The position numbers were made by a program, and so were the translations under genes. Shown in pieces: positions 8,729 to 17,111 of a DNA stretch of 44,448 bases. The first letter of the stretch is position 1, and each line of letters opens with the position of its first letter. Location of the stretch: assembly GCA_934539295.1 (NCBI GenBank), contig CAKTCN010000030.1, forward strand, positions 1-44,448, written 5' to 3'. Below the pieces are notes generated by a model. That model was not told the origin of the DNA and did not search any database. It saw only the letters and a program-made list of their open reading frames with translations. This DNA comes from an uncultured Allosphingosinicella sp. (lineage in GTDB: Bacteria > Pseudomonadota > Alphaproteobacteria > Sphingomonadales > Sphingomonadaceae).

Positions 8729-9106
8729 CTATCTTCCGCCCGCCTCCAGCAAGCGGCTCGGCGCGACCAGTTCCCAGCTTGTCGCCACGCGATCGGCCAC
8801 GAGGTCCCAGTCTGCCGCGTCGCCGTCCAGGCGGATGCCGACCCAGCCGGACGCGCCGAGGTAAGGCGGCTTGTAGTAAGTATCCGGATCCGCCTCGATG
8901 AGCATCGCCTGTTCGTCCAGGCCGCTCGTCTTGACGATCGCGGCCGTGATGCCATCGCCGTGCACGTCGTGCCAGAAATAGGCGAAGAACCTGCCCTTCT
9001 CGATGTGGAAACCGGGCGAGCCGTGTGAAACGCGCTCGGCGGCTTCCGGCAAGGAGAGGCAGACGGTGCGCAACCGCTCCAGCACCACATCCGGTTCGGG
9101 GCTCAT
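8729..9106 (-). CDS. MmcQ/YjbR-family small protein
   Basis: This 125-residue protein of the MmcQ/YjbR (CyaY-like fold, double-wing DNA-binding) family has the features LPEAAERVSHGSPGF near the N-terminus, a central FAYFWHDVHGDG strand pair and a C-terminal YLGASGWVGIRL segment. The molecular function is not established for the family. Its ATG overlaps the TGA of the upstream CoA-binding protein gene (ATGA at 9103-9106), so the two are translationally coupled. Confidence 0.83.
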   Translation of the reverse strand: MSPEPDVVLERLRTVCLSLPEAAERVSHGSPGFHIEKGRFFAYFWHDVHGDGITAAIVKTSGLDEQAMLIEADPDTYYKPPYLGASGWVGIRLDGDAADWDLVADRVATSWELVAPSRLLEAGGR

Positions 9107-9531
9107 GCGACCGGGCCGATGCCGAGCCGGGGAATCTCGATCTTGGGACAGCGGTCCATGACGACCTTGAGCCCGGCCGCTTCGGCGCGGGCGGCGGCTT
9201 CCTCGTTCACCACGCCGATCTGCAGCCACACGGCCCTGGCGCCGGCCGCGATCGCCTCGTCCACTGCCTCCCCGGCGGCCTGGGGACGGCGGAAGATGTC
9301 CACCATGTCGATCGGCTCGCCGATCTGCGACAGCTCGCGCCAGACATATTCGCCATGCACATGCTCGCCGGTGATCTGCGGATTGACCGGGATCACGCGA
9401 TAGCCCTGGTTCTGCAGGAACTTCATCACGCCCCAGCTCGGGCGGTCGGGCCGGTCGGACGCGCCCACCATGGCGATGGTGCGGGTGCCGGTGAGAAGAT
9501 CGATTATGTCCTGGTCACGGGTGAGCGGCAT
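9103..9531 (-). CDS. CoA-binding (YccU-like) protein
   Basis: This 142-residue Rossmann-fold protein of the CoA-binding domain family has the nucleotide-binding start TIAMVGASDRPDRPSW, followed by VIPVNP and a C-terminal MDRCPKIE segment typical of YccU homologues. AAGGGAGA is correctly spaced before the ATG at 9531. It follows mrp by 32 nt and overlaps the next gene by four bases, so mrp, this gene and the MmcQ-like gene look like one operon. Its physiological role is unknown. Confidence 0.85.
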   Translation of the reverse strand: MPLTRDQDIIDLLTGTRTIAMVGASDRPDRPSWGVMKFLQNQGYRVIPVNPQITGEHVHGEYVWRELSQIGEPIDMVDIFRRPQAAGEAVDEAIAAGARAVWLQIGVVNEEAAARAEAAGLKVVMDRCPKIEIPRLGIGPVA

Positions 9532-9563
9532 GGCTTGTCTCCCTTTTGCCGCCGTAACAACCG

Positions 9564-10529
9564 TCAGGCGCCGCTTCGGTTCAGCTTTTCGACCAGGCGA
9601 TGGGCGATCGCCGTGAACAGTTCCGCATCCGGGCCGTCGCCGGCGGCAGGTGGCGTGCCTGCGTCCGACGCCTTGCGGATCGACAGGCGCAGCGGCACGC
9701 GGCCGAGCATGTCGATGCCGAGTTCGGCCGCCGCAGCCTCCGCACCGCCTGCGCCGAACGGATCGGATGCCTCGCCGCAATGCGGACAGATGTAGCCGGA
9801 CATGTTCTCCACCAGGCCGAGGATCGACACGTTCATCTTCTTGAACAGGTCGATGGCGCGGCGCGCATCGATCAGTGCCAGATCCTGCGGGGTGGAGACG
9901 ATCACCGCGCCTTGCGGCCGCCACTTCTGGATCAGCGAGAGCTGCACGTCGCCGGTGCCGGGCGGCAGGTCCACCACCAGCAGCTCGGCATCGCCCCAAT
10001 CGGCGTCGATCAGCTGCCCCAGCGCGCTTGCCGCCATCGGCCCGCGCCAGGCGAGCGCCGTATCCTGCGCCACCAGTTGGCCGATGGAGAGCATACGGAT
10101 GCCGTGCGCCTCCCCCGCGATGATCTGCTTGTCGCGCGCTTCGGGCTTGTCGAGGCTGCCCATGATGCGCGGCTGGGAGGGGCCGTAAATGTCCGCGTCG
10201 ATCAGGCCGACCTTGCGTCCCAGCCTGGACAAAGCGAGCGCCAGGTTGGCGGACAGGGTCGACTTGCCGACCCCGCCCTTGCCGCTGCCGACCACGATCA
10301 GCGTGCGATCCACCTTTTCCGCCGTTTGGGCGATCAGCACCTGTTCCACGCCCGGCAGGGCGAGTGCGGCCTGGCGCACCGCCTGCTCCAGTCGTTCCGC
10401 TGCCTCTGGCGACAGTCCGGTGACGTCCAGCAGCAGGCGGACATTGCCTCCATCGACGCGCGGCGCCAGGAGGCGCGTGCCGGCTATGTCCTTCAATGCG
10501 GCGGAAATGCTGTCGGGTGTCTGGCTCAT
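9564..10529 (-). CDS. mrp: Mrp/NBP35-family iron-sulfur carrier ATPase
   Basis: This 321-residue P-loop ATPase (ApbC/Mrp) binds and transfers Fe-S clusters. An N-terminal MIP18/DUF59-like domain (residues 1-70) precedes the deviant Walker A GSGKGGVGKS at 81-90. The switch region VVDLPPGTGD and the cluster-ligating CPHC near residue 249 are both present. The length and domain order are standard. It is the first gene of a probable three-gene minus-strand operon, divergent from hflK. Confidence 0.93.
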   Translation of the reverse strand: MSQTPDSISAALKDIAGTRLLAPRVDGGNVRLLLDVTGLSPEAAERLEQAVRQAALALPGVEQVLIAQTAEKVDRTLIVVGSGKGGVGKSTLSANLALALSRLGRKVGLIDADIYGPSQPRIMGSLDKPEARDKQIIAGEAHGIRMLSIGQLVAQDTALAWRGPMAASALGQLIDADWGDAELLVVDLPPGTGDVQLSLIQKWRPQGAVIVSTPQDLALIDARRAIDLFKKMNVSILGLVENMSGYICPHCGEASDPFGAGGAEAAAAELGIDMLGRVPLRLSIRKASDAGTPPAAGDGPDAELFTAIAHRLVEKLNRSGA

Positions 10530-10600
10530 GCGACCGGCGATAGGACCCTTTCACAGGCTTGCCACTGTTTTTCCGCGGATCGCCTTCCTATAAAGGTTGC

Positions 10601-11731
10601 ATGATCAGATTACCCGGGTGGGGCGCGCGCCTCGGCGCCATGATGAACGAGAATCGCGGCGGTCCGTGGGGCGGCGGCTCCGGCGGCAGTGGTGGCGGTT
10701 CGGGCGATGGCGGCGGCAGCGGCCCGCGTAACCCCTGGGCAGGCCCGCCGCGCAAGGGGGCTCGCGGCCCCGGCGAAGTTACCTCGCTCGACGATTTACT
10801 GCGCAAGAGCCGGGAAAAGTTCGGCGGGCGCATGCCGCAGCGCGGTGGCCGACCCTATTGGCTCTATGGCCTGGGCGTATTCGCCATCCTGTGGATCCTG
10901 TTCACCAGCTTCCACCGCATCGGCCCGCAGGAGCGCGGCGTGGTGACGCGGCTCGGCAGCTATTCGGCAACGCTGACGCCGGGCATCGGCCTGACGCTGC
11001 CGGCTCCGTTCGACCGCGTGCAGAAGGTGGACGTGGAAGCGATTCGCACCATCGACATCGGCACCACCGAATCCGGATCGGAGAATTTGATCCTGACCGG
11101 CGATCAGAACATCATCGATCTCGCTTATTCGGTGCGCTGGAACATCTCGGATCCGAAGCTCTACCTGTTCCAGATCGCCGATCCGGAAGAAACGATCCGC
11201 GAAGTAGCCGAAAGCGCCATGCGCGCGGCGGTGGCCGGCGTGTCGCTGGACGACGCGATCGGCGCGGGTCGTGCGGACATCGAGCAGCGCGTGGCGCAGG
11301 GCATGCAGCAGATCCTGAACGGCTATGGCGCCGGCATTGCGGTGCAGGGCATCGCGATCAAGCAGTCCGATCCGCCGGCGGCCGTGAACGAGGCGTTCAA
11401 GCAGGTGTCGGCCGCGCAGCAGCAGGCGCAATCCTATATCAACGATGCCCGCGCCTATGCGCTGCAGCTGACCGCCAAGGCGCAGGGCGAATCGGCGGCG
11501 TTCGACAAGGTGTATGAGGAATATCGCCTCGCGCCCGAGGTTACCCGCCGCCGCATGTATTACGAGACAATGGAAAAGGTACTCTCCCGCGTGGACAAGA
11601 CGGTGGTCGAGGCGAATGGCGTGACGCCATACCTGCCGCTTCCGGAGGTGCAGCGCCGCGCGGCGCCCGCCCAGCCGCAGGCGCAGGCGCAGCCGGCCCA
11701 GCCCCAGGCCCGTGAAGGAGCCGCACGATGA
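10601..11731 (+). CDS. hflK: FtsH protease modulator HflK
   Basis: This inner-membrane SPFH/Band-7 protein forms a large complex with HflC around the FtsH protease. A glycine-rich cytoplasmic N-terminus (residues 15-45) precedes one transmembrane helix near residues 86-104, then the SPFH domain with RIGPQERGVVTRLG and a coiled-coil C-terminus ending in a Q/A/P-rich tail. I use the ATG at 10601 because AAAGG lies just upstream; ATGs at 10640 and 10643 are possible and lack a clear ribosome binding site. Its stop overlaps hflC (ATGA). Confidence 0.9.
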   Translation: MIRLPGWGARLGAMMNENRGGPWGGGSGGSGGGSGDGGGSGPRNPWAGPPRKGARGPGEVTSLDDLLRKSREKFGGRMPQRGGRPYWLYGLGVFAILWILFTSFHRIGPQERGVVTRLGSYSATLTPGIGLTLPAPFDRVQKVDVEAIRTIDIGTTESGSENLILTGDQNIIDLAYSVRWNISDPKLYLFQIADPEETIREVAESAMRAAVAGVSLDDAIGAGRADIEQRVAQGMQQILNGYGAGIAVQGIAIKQSDPPAAVNEAFKQVSAAQQQAQSYINDARAYALQLTAKAQGESAAFDKVYEEYRLAPEVTRRRMYYETMEKVLSRVDKTVVEANGVTPYLPLPEVQRRAAPAQPQAQAQPAQPQAREGAAR

Positions 11732-12591
11732 TCGCCCGCCTTGGCCGCAATCCGATCGCGCTCGGCATCCTGGCGCTGGTTCTCCTGATCGTGCTCGGCA
11801 GCACGCTGGCAGTGGTGCCGGAGACCAAGCAGGCGGTGATCGTCCGCTTCGGCGATCCCGACCGCACCATCAACCGTTACCATGAAGGCGTTCCCTTTGG
11901 TCAGACGGGCGCGACCCTGATCGCGCGCATCCCATTTGCCGAGGAGATCCACTGGATCGACAAGCGCATCCTCAGCGTCGAGATGGAGCGCCAGCAGGTG
12001 CTGTCCACCGACCAGTTGCGCCTGCAGGTGGATGCCTTCGCCCGGTATCGCATCGTCGATCCGGTGCGCATGTACATCTCGGCCGGCACCGAGCAGCGGG
12101 TGAGCGACCAGTTGAAGCCGATCCTCGGCTCCGCCTTGCGCAACGAACTCGGCCGACGTCCCTTCGCGGCGTTGCTCAGCCCGGAGCGCGGCCAGTTGAT
12201 GGACAACATCCAGGGCGCGCTGAACCGTGTCGCCCGCCAATATGGCGCGGAGATCGTGGACGTGCGGATCAAGCGTGCGGACCTGCCCGAGGGCGCGCCG
12301 CTCGACTCCGCATTCCAGCGGATGCAGACCGCCCGTCAGCAGGAGGCGCGCTCGATCCAGGCGCAGGGCCTCAAGCAGGCGCAGATCATCCGTGCCGAGG
12401 CGGACGCGGAAGCAGCCAACACCTATGCCGCGGCCTTCGGCAAGGATCCGGGCTTTTACGATTTCTACCGGGCGATGCAGTCTTACGAGACCACATTCGT
12501 CAACAACGGATCGGGTCAGGACATGGGACGTTCCACGATGGTCCTGGGTCCGGACAGCGAATATCTGAGGGAATTTCGCGGCGGCCGTTGA
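11728..12591 (+). CDS. hflC: FtsH protease modulator HflC
   Basis: This 287-residue SPFH-family membrane protein has an N-terminal transmembrane anchor at about residues 10-28, followed by the conserved VVPETKQAVIVRFG segment and an SPFH core. A helical region precedes a conserved C-terminal FYRAMQSYE. It partners HflK in regulating FtsH. Translation is coupled to hflK by a four-base overlap, the usual arrangement. Confidence 0.93.
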   Translation: MIARLGRNPIALGILALVLLIVLGSTLAVVPETKQAVIVRFGDPDRTINRYHEGVPFGQTGATLIARIPFAEEIHWIDKRILSVEMERQQVLSTDQLRLQVDAFARYRIVDPVRMYISAGTEQRVSDQLKPILGSALRNELGRRPFAALLSPERGQLMDNIQGALNRVARQYGAEIVDVRIKRADLPEGAPLDSAFQRMQTARQQEARSIQAQGLKQAQIIRAEADAEAANTYAAAFGKDPGFYDFYRAMQSYETTFVNNGSGQDMGRSTMVLGPDSEYLREFRGGR

Positions 12592-12706
12592 TGCGGTTGC
12601 CGTCTGGGCGCCCGGTTCAATGGGCGTTCAGGCAAGGGGGCTAGCGTGAACTGCAAGTGCCTGGCCGGCAGGGCCGCCCGGGCATATGTCTAGGAGAAGC
12701 TGCACA

Positions 12707-14272
12707 GTGCGTTACGTTTATGGAATCACCGCCGCCCTGCTGTTGGGCGGCAGCGCCGCGACCCTGACGTTCCAGCCGGCAGGCGCACAGGTCGCACAGA
12801 ACGAGCCGGGCACGATCAACACCGCTGCGCCGCGTCCGGGCGCGCCGATGAGCTTTGCGGACATGACCGAGCGCCTCTCGCCGGCCGTGGTCAACATCTC
12901 CACCAAGCAAACGATCACCGTCAGCCGCCAGCGCAGCCTGCCGCCGGGCTTCGAGGAATTCTTCCGGCAGTTCGGCGCGCCGGTGCCCGACGGTGGCAAT
13001 GGCGGCCAGGGCGACAGCGTGACGCAGCGCGGCGGTTCGCTGGGCTCCGGCTTCATCATCTCGGCCGACGGCTATATCGTCACCAACAATCACGTGGTCG
13101 CCCCCGCCCGCGACAATGCCACGGTGGAATCGATCACGGTCACGCTGGCCGATCGCACGGAATATGAGGCGGAACTGGTCGGCCGCGACCAGGCGTCGGA
13201 CCTGGCGCTGCTGAAGGTCAAGCCGCGCGGCGCGCTGCCGTTCGTCAACTTCGGCGATTCGACCCGCACCCGCGTCGGCGACTGGGTGGTGGCGATCGGC
13301 AATCCGTTCGGCCTTGGCGGCAACACCGTCACGGCGGGTATCGTCTCGGCCCTTCACCGCAACATCGGCTCGGGCTCCTACGACCGCTACATCCAGACCG
13401 ACGCTTCGATCAACTCGGGCAATTCCGGCGGCCCGATGTTCGACCTCAGCGGCAACGTGATCGGCATCAACACGGCGCTGATCTCCCCCACCGGCGGCAA
13501 TGTCGGCATCGGCTTCGCTATTCCGGCCGAGCAGGCCAAGCCGATCGTCGACGCCTTGCGCCGCGGCCAGCGCGTGCAGCGCGGCTATCTCGGCGTCGGC
13601 CTCCAGCCGATCGACGACAGCCTGGCCACCGCCTTGGGCGTGGAGAAGAATCGCGGCGAGCTGATCCGCAGCGTGACGGCTGGCGGCGCGGCGGACCGCG
13701 CGGGTATCCAGCAGGGCGACGTGGTCATCACCGTCAACAATCGCCCGGTCACCCCCGACGAGCCGCTGGCTTATATCGTGTCGAACACCCCGGTCGGCAC
13801 CCGCGTCCCGATCGAGCTGATCCGCGAAGGCCGGCGCGTTACGGTCAATGCAACCATCGGCGAACGGCCGAGCGAGGAAGAACTCGCCCGTCAGGCGGGT
13901 GTCGAGCAGGAGCAGGAGGTCACCGAGACACCCGAGGACCAGCAGACCACCAGCCAGCGATCGGCGCGTGAGAGCCTTGGCGTCACCGTCCAAACCCTGA
14001 CGCCGGAGATCGCGCGTTCGCTGCGCCTCACGGACATCAACACGCGCGGCGTGGTGGTCGCATCGGTCAACCCGTCGAGTGACGCGGGGGCCAAGGGCCT
14101 CCGCCAAGGCGACGTGATCCTGACCATCGACCGCCGTCCGACCCGTACGCCGGAAGAGGCCGCAACCGCAGTGCAGGCCGCGCGCGCTGCCAACCGCAAC
14201 TCGGTCCTGTTGCTGATCCGGCGCGGAAACACACCGCCGCTCTACATCGGCGTCGAGCTCAGCCGCCGCTAA
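12707..14272 (+). CDS. DegP/MucD-like periplasmic serine protease (Do family)
   Basis: This envelope quality-control protease-chaperone has a signal peptide (about residues 1-28), a trypsin-like domain with the triad H129 (NNHVV), D165 (ASDLALL) and S240 (GNSGGP), and two PDZ domains near residues 285-375 and 430-515. The GTG at 12707 is preferred: AGGAG lies ten bases upstream and the signal peptide then starts with a basic n-region. The in-frame ATG at 12686 would place the ribosome binding site inside the gene. Length from the GTG is 521 residues. It follows hflC by 115 nt, so the same envelope-stress theme continues, and ends at a strong terminator. Confidence 0.92.
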   Translation: MRYVYGITAALLLGGSAATLTFQPAGAQVAQNEPGTINTAAPRPGAPMSFADMTERLSPAVVNISTKQTITVSRQRSLPPGFEEFFRQFGAPVPDGGNGGQGDSVTQRGGSLGSGFIISADGYIVTNNHVVAPARDNATVESITVTLADRTEYEAELVGRDQASDLALLKVKPRGALPFVNFGDSTRTRVGDWVVAIGNPFGLGGNTVTAGIVSALHRNIGSGSYDRYIQTDASINSGNSGGPMFDLSGNVIGINTALISPTGGNVGIGFAIPAEQAKPIVDALRRGQRVQRGYLGVGLQPIDDSLATALGVEKNRGELIRSVTAGGAADRAGIQQGDVVITVNNRPVTPDEPLAYIVSNTPVGTRVPIELIREGRRVTVNATIGERPSEEELARQAGVEQEQEVTETPEDQQTTSQRSARESLGVTVQTLTPEIARSLRLTDINTRGVVVASVNPSSDAGAKGLRQGDVILTIDRRPTRTPEEAATAVQAARAANRNSVLLLIRRGNTPPLYIGVELSRR

Positions 14273-14281
14273 GACAAAGAA

Positions 14282-14309
14282 GGGGCGCCACAACCTGGCG
14301 CCCCTTTTT
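14282..14309. terminator. Intrinsic terminator after the DegP-like gene
   Basis: A perfect 9-bp GC-rich stem (GGGGCGCCA at 14282-14290, TGGCGCCCC at 14296-14304) with a five-base loop is followed by TTTTT on the plus strand. The agt-like gene converges on it 13 bases further on, so the stem probably serves both directions, although the T-tract only suits plus-strand transcripts. Confidence 0.92.
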
Positions 14310-14321
14310 CATTGTGCGTAC

Positions 14322-15383
14322 CTACGCCGTGACGCGATGGCCCGGTCCGCCCTGGCCGGTGATGGTACCGCGCCTGGCTGCATCGTTGGGTGACAGCGCA
14401 TCCACAAACTGCCGAGCGCTACGGCTCCAGCTGAATGTGGCCGCATGCTGGGCACAGGCGCCGCGATCCAGCCCCAGCGCCGCCGTGATCGCGTCGCCCA
14501 GATTTTCCGACGTGACGCCGCTGCGCGCGTCCAGCACATCTGCCGGCCCCGGCACGGGAAAGGCGGCGACGGGCGTTCCGCATGCCAGTGCCTCGATCAT
14601 GACCAGGCCGAACGTATCGGTGCGGCTTGGAAACACGAACACGTCCGCACTGCGATAGGCCGAGGCCAGTGCATCGCCAAACAAGGGGCCGGTGAACAGT
14701 GCATCCGGATAGGCGCTCTTGAGCCGCGCCAATGCGGGGCCATCGCCCACCACCACCTTGCTGCCCGGAGACCCGGAGGCGAGGAAGGCGTCGATATTCT
14801 TCTCAACCGCCACCCTGCCGACATAAAGCTGGATGGGACGCGCCAGCCCCGCCATCGCCGGGTGGGTCGGGCCGTCGGGCCGGAAGTGGGCGAGATCGAC
14901 GCCGCGCGACCAGTAGCGCAGTCTGTCGACACCATGGACCATCAACTGGTCGGCGATGCTGGGCGTAGCCACCAACGTCGCAGCCGCCGCCGCGTGGAAC
15001 CAGCTTATATATCGCCAGAACCAGATCGCCGGCAGGCCGGTCCGCTTGGCGAGGTAATCGGGAAATTGCGTGTGATAGGCAGTGGTGAAGGCCAGTCCCT
15101 TGCGCCGGCACCAGCGGCGCGCGGCAAGGCCGAGCGGTCCTTCGGTGGAGATGTGGATCGCATCCGGCCAGCTCCGCTCGATCGCCTCCGCTACCGACCC
15201 CGGACGTGCCACCGCCAGCCGGATTTCCGGGTAGGTCGGGCAGGGTATGGAGCGGAACAGGTGCGGCGCGATCACCGACACTTCGTGGCCCATCGTCTCC
15301 AACTCGGCCTGGGTACGCTCAAGCGTGCGCACCACTCCATTCACCTGCGGTGCCCAGGCGTCGGTGACGATCGTGATGCGCAT
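14322..15383 (-). CDS. Family-4-type glycosyltransferase (Agt/MgtA-like)
   Basis: This 353-residue retaining GT-B glycosyltransferase starts with the donor-side motif DAWAPQVNGVVRTL. Its C-terminal nucleotide-sugar site includes SRTDTFGLVMIEALACG, which holds the EX7E-type glutamate. It starts within the TGATG overlap of the upstream metallophosphoesterase gene, so the two are translationally coupled. That pairing matches plcP-agt operons, in which the glycosyltransferase makes glycosyl-diacylglycerol from diacylglycerol released by PlcP. The family assignment is firm. The glycolipid role is inferred from the neighbour; a mannosyl- or polysaccharide glycosyltransferase is an alternative. Confidence 0.83.
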   Translation of the reverse strand: MRITIVTDAWAPQVNGVVRTLERTQAELETMGHEVSVIAPHLFRSIPCPTYPEIRLAVARPGSVAEAIERSWPDAIHISTEGPLGLAARRWCRRKGLAFTTAYHTQFPDYLAKRTGLPAIWFWRYISWFHAAAAATLVATPSIADQLMVHGVDRLRYWSRGVDLAHFRPDGPTHPAMAGLARPIQLYVGRVAVEKNIDAFLASGSPGSKVVVGDGPALARLKSAYPDALFTGPLFGDALASAYRSADVFVFPSRTDTFGLVMIEALACGTPVAAFPVPGPADVLDARSGVTSENLGDAITAALGLDRGACAQHAATFSWSRSARQFVDALSPNDAARRGTITGQGGPGHRVTA

Positions 15384-16243
15384 CAGGCGGCGAGCGCAAG
15401 CGAGGGGAGTGCCGCCCGCCTCTCGATCTCCCGTGCCCAGTGCAGGATTTCCATGCGGCCGTCGAAATGCTCGACCAGCGCCGTGCAGCCTTCGACCCAG
15501 TCGCCGTCATTATAGTAAGTGACGCCGCCGAAATGGCGCTGCTCGGCCGTATGGATGTGACCGCAGACCACGCCGTCCACGCCCTTCGCCTTTGCCTCGT
15601 GCGCGACTGCGTCCTCGAAGCGGCCGATGAAGTTCACCGCATTCTTGACCTTGTGCTTGGCATGCTTCGACAACGACCAATAGGGCAGGCGCAGACGGCG
15701 GCGCACCCAATTGACGACGACGTTGGCGCGCATCAGCAATTCGTAGGCAGCGTCGCCCAGGAAGGCGAGCCACTTGTGCCCCATCACCACGGCGTCGAAT
15801 TCATCGCCGTGGAGCACCAGCAAGCGGCGCCCATCGGCGGTGACGTGGATGGCCTTCTTGCGGATTTCCACGCCGCCGAAGTTCATGCCCGCAAACTGCC
15901 GGAACATCTCGTCATGGTTGCCGGGGATGTAGATGACGCGCGTGCCGTGCTTGGCGCGCTTCATGATCCGGCGAACGATCGCATTGTGCCGTTCCGGCCA
16001 ATAGAAGCGCTTCTTCATGCGCCACCCGTCGATTATGTCGCCGACCAGATAGAGCGTCTCGCTGTCGACATGGTCCAGGAAGTCGAGCAGCATCCCGTCG
16101 TTGCAGCCGCGCGTGCCGAGGTGGATATCGCTGATCCAGACGGTGCGATAAAGCCTGCGCTTCTCGCCGGACGGGCCTACGCTCTTGTCGACCTTGGAGA
16201 TTGTCTTGGCAGTGTCGACCGAAGCCTTGAGGATGGTAGCCAT
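15383..16243 (-). CDS. PlcP-like metallophosphoesterase (often annotated UDP-2,3-diacylglucosamine diphosphatase-like)
   Basis: This 286-residue calcineurin-like phosphoesterase has all the dinuclear metal motifs: SDIHLG, VGDIIDGW, PGNHDE, LHGDEFD and CGHIHTAE. The stretch from WISDIHLGTRGC through KNAVNFIGRFE to NDGDWVEGCTALVEH resembles the alphaproteobacterial PlcP group more than true LpxH. PlcP cleaves membrane phospholipids to diacylglycerol under phosphate starvation. It overlaps the downstream glycosyltransferase by one base (TGATG), as expected for a plcP-agt pair. Upstream, only one Pho half-site (CTGTAAC on the minus strand, 16286-16292) is visible. Annotation as LpxH cannot be excluded from sequence reading alone. 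Confidence 0.82.
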   Translation of the reverse strand: MATILKASVDTAKTISKVDKSVGPSGEKRRLYRTVWISDIHLGTRGCNDGMLLDFLDHVDSETLYLVGDIIDGWRMKKRFYWPERHNAIVRRIMKRAKHGTRVIYIPGNHDEMFRQFAGMNFGGVEIRKKAIHVTADGRRLLVLHGDEFDAVVMGHKWLAFLGDAAYELLMRANVVVNWVRRRLRLPYWSLSKHAKHKVKNAVNFIGRFEDAVAHEAKAKGVDGVVCGHIHTAEQRHFGGVTYYNDGDWVEGCTALVEHFDGRMEILHWAREIERRAALPSLALAA

Positions 16244-16315
16244 AATCCTCCCCGCAATGGAACATGCGAAGAATGACCGATCATTGTTACAGCGCTGCGG
16301 AGCGGGGATGACGTT

Positions 16316-17077
16316 TTGACTTCACCGGCCGAAATCATGCCGCCCGTCATGGGGGCGGGCATGGGATTCCTGCTGGGCACCGTGGTCGGCAGCTTCACCT
16401 CCACGATCCTGCTGCGCTGGCCGGCAGGACGCCCGGTCAGCGGGCGATCGGCCTGCGACGGATGTGGACGCGTGCTGGGGGTGGCGGACCTGTTCCCGCT
16501 CCTGTCCTTCGTGGCCGCGCGTGGACGATGCCGGGCCTGCCGGACGCCGATCGATCGCCGCCACTTCGCGCTGGAACTGGCATCGGCGTTCATCGGCGCG
16601 CTTTCGCTCTGGCTCCAGCCCGGTGCGGCGGGCTTGCTCACGGCAGTTTTCGGATGGTGGCTGCTGCTGATCGCGGCGATCGACCTTGAGCATCAATGGC
16701 TGCCCGATCGCCTGACCTTGCCGCTGCTTCCCGCCGGACTGGTGGCGGCGTGGTCGGGAGTGGGGCCGATGCTTGCCGACCGGTTGATAGGTGCGGCAGC
16801 CGGCTTTGCCATCCTCGCGCTGCTGCGGGCCGGCTACCGGCACCTGCGCGGGCGTGAAGGCATGGGGGGCGGGGATCCCAAGCTTCTTGCAGCCATCGGC
16901 GCCTGGCCCGGCTGGCAGGCGCTGCCGTTCCTGCTGCTCGGGGCGGGGCTGGTCGGCCTTGCATCGCTCGCCGCCATGCGCCTGCGCGGACAGACCGTCG
17001 CGGGCGACACGCGCCTGCCGCTCGGCAGCCTGATGGCAGTGGCGGCATGGCCGCTCTGGCTTATCGTTGCTATGTAA
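16316..17077 (+). CDS. gspO: Type IV prepilin-like leader peptidase (GspO/PilD family)
   Basis: This polytopic inner-membrane aspartyl protease of 253 residues cleaves and N-methylates type II pseudopilins. It has the N-terminal zinc tetracysteine (ACDGC near residue 46 and CRAC near residue 76) and both catalytic aspartate regions, AAIDLEHQWLPD and GGGDPKLL. The start is a TTG at 16316 with GGGGA upstream; the ATG at 16337 would remove seven residues and has no ribosome binding site. It is the first gene of the plus-strand secretion region, divergent from the plcP-like gene across 72 bp, and should process GspG-K downstream. Confidence 0.9.
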   Translation: MTSPAEIMPPVMGAGMGFLLGTVVGSFTSTILLRWPAGRPVSGRSACDGCGRVLGVADLFPLLSFVAARGRCRACRTPIDRRHFALELASAFIGALSLWLQPGAAGLLTAVFGWWLLLIAAIDLEHQWLPDRLTLPLLPAGLVAAWSGVGPMLADRLIGAAAGFAILALLRAGYRHLRGREGMGGGDPKLLAAIGAWPGWQALPFLLLGAGLVGLASLAAMRLRGQTVAGDTRLPLGSLMAVAAWPLWLIVAM

Positions 17078-17089
17078 CCACCATGTCAC
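17072..17089 (+). promoter_or_regulatory. Pho-box-like site ahead of the first GspC-like gene
   Basis: ATGTAAC-CACC-ATGTCAC is a direct repeat of two 7-mers with an 11-bp period, the architecture of PhoB binding sites (CTGTCAT-N4-CTGTCAT). The second half-site matches in six of seven bases, the first in four. It overlaps the gspO stop codon and ends 22 bases before the ATG at 17112. That spacing would leave little or no leader on the transcript, and no ribosome binding site is visible there. This is a motif match by eye, not a tested site. Confidence 0.45.
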
Positions 17090-17111
17090 GCCACCGTCTT
17101 AGCCGGGCCGC

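Noticed and set aside
12641..14293. 550-codon open frame antisense to the DegP-like protease gene
   Set aside because: High-GC third-position shadow frame of a gene with an intact catalytic triad and PDZ domains; its translation is low-complexity H/R/D/A-rich with no domain.
15383..16243. Plain LpxH (UDP-2,3-diacylglucosamine diphosphatase) call
   Set aside because: Metal motifs fit both, but overall sequence and coupling to a glycosyltransferase favour the PlcP group; LpxH kept as the alternative.
16286..16292. Pho half-site CTGTAAC (minus strand) upstream of the plcP-like gene
   Set aside because: No second half-site at the 11-bp period on either side, so not called a Pho box although it would suit the island idea.
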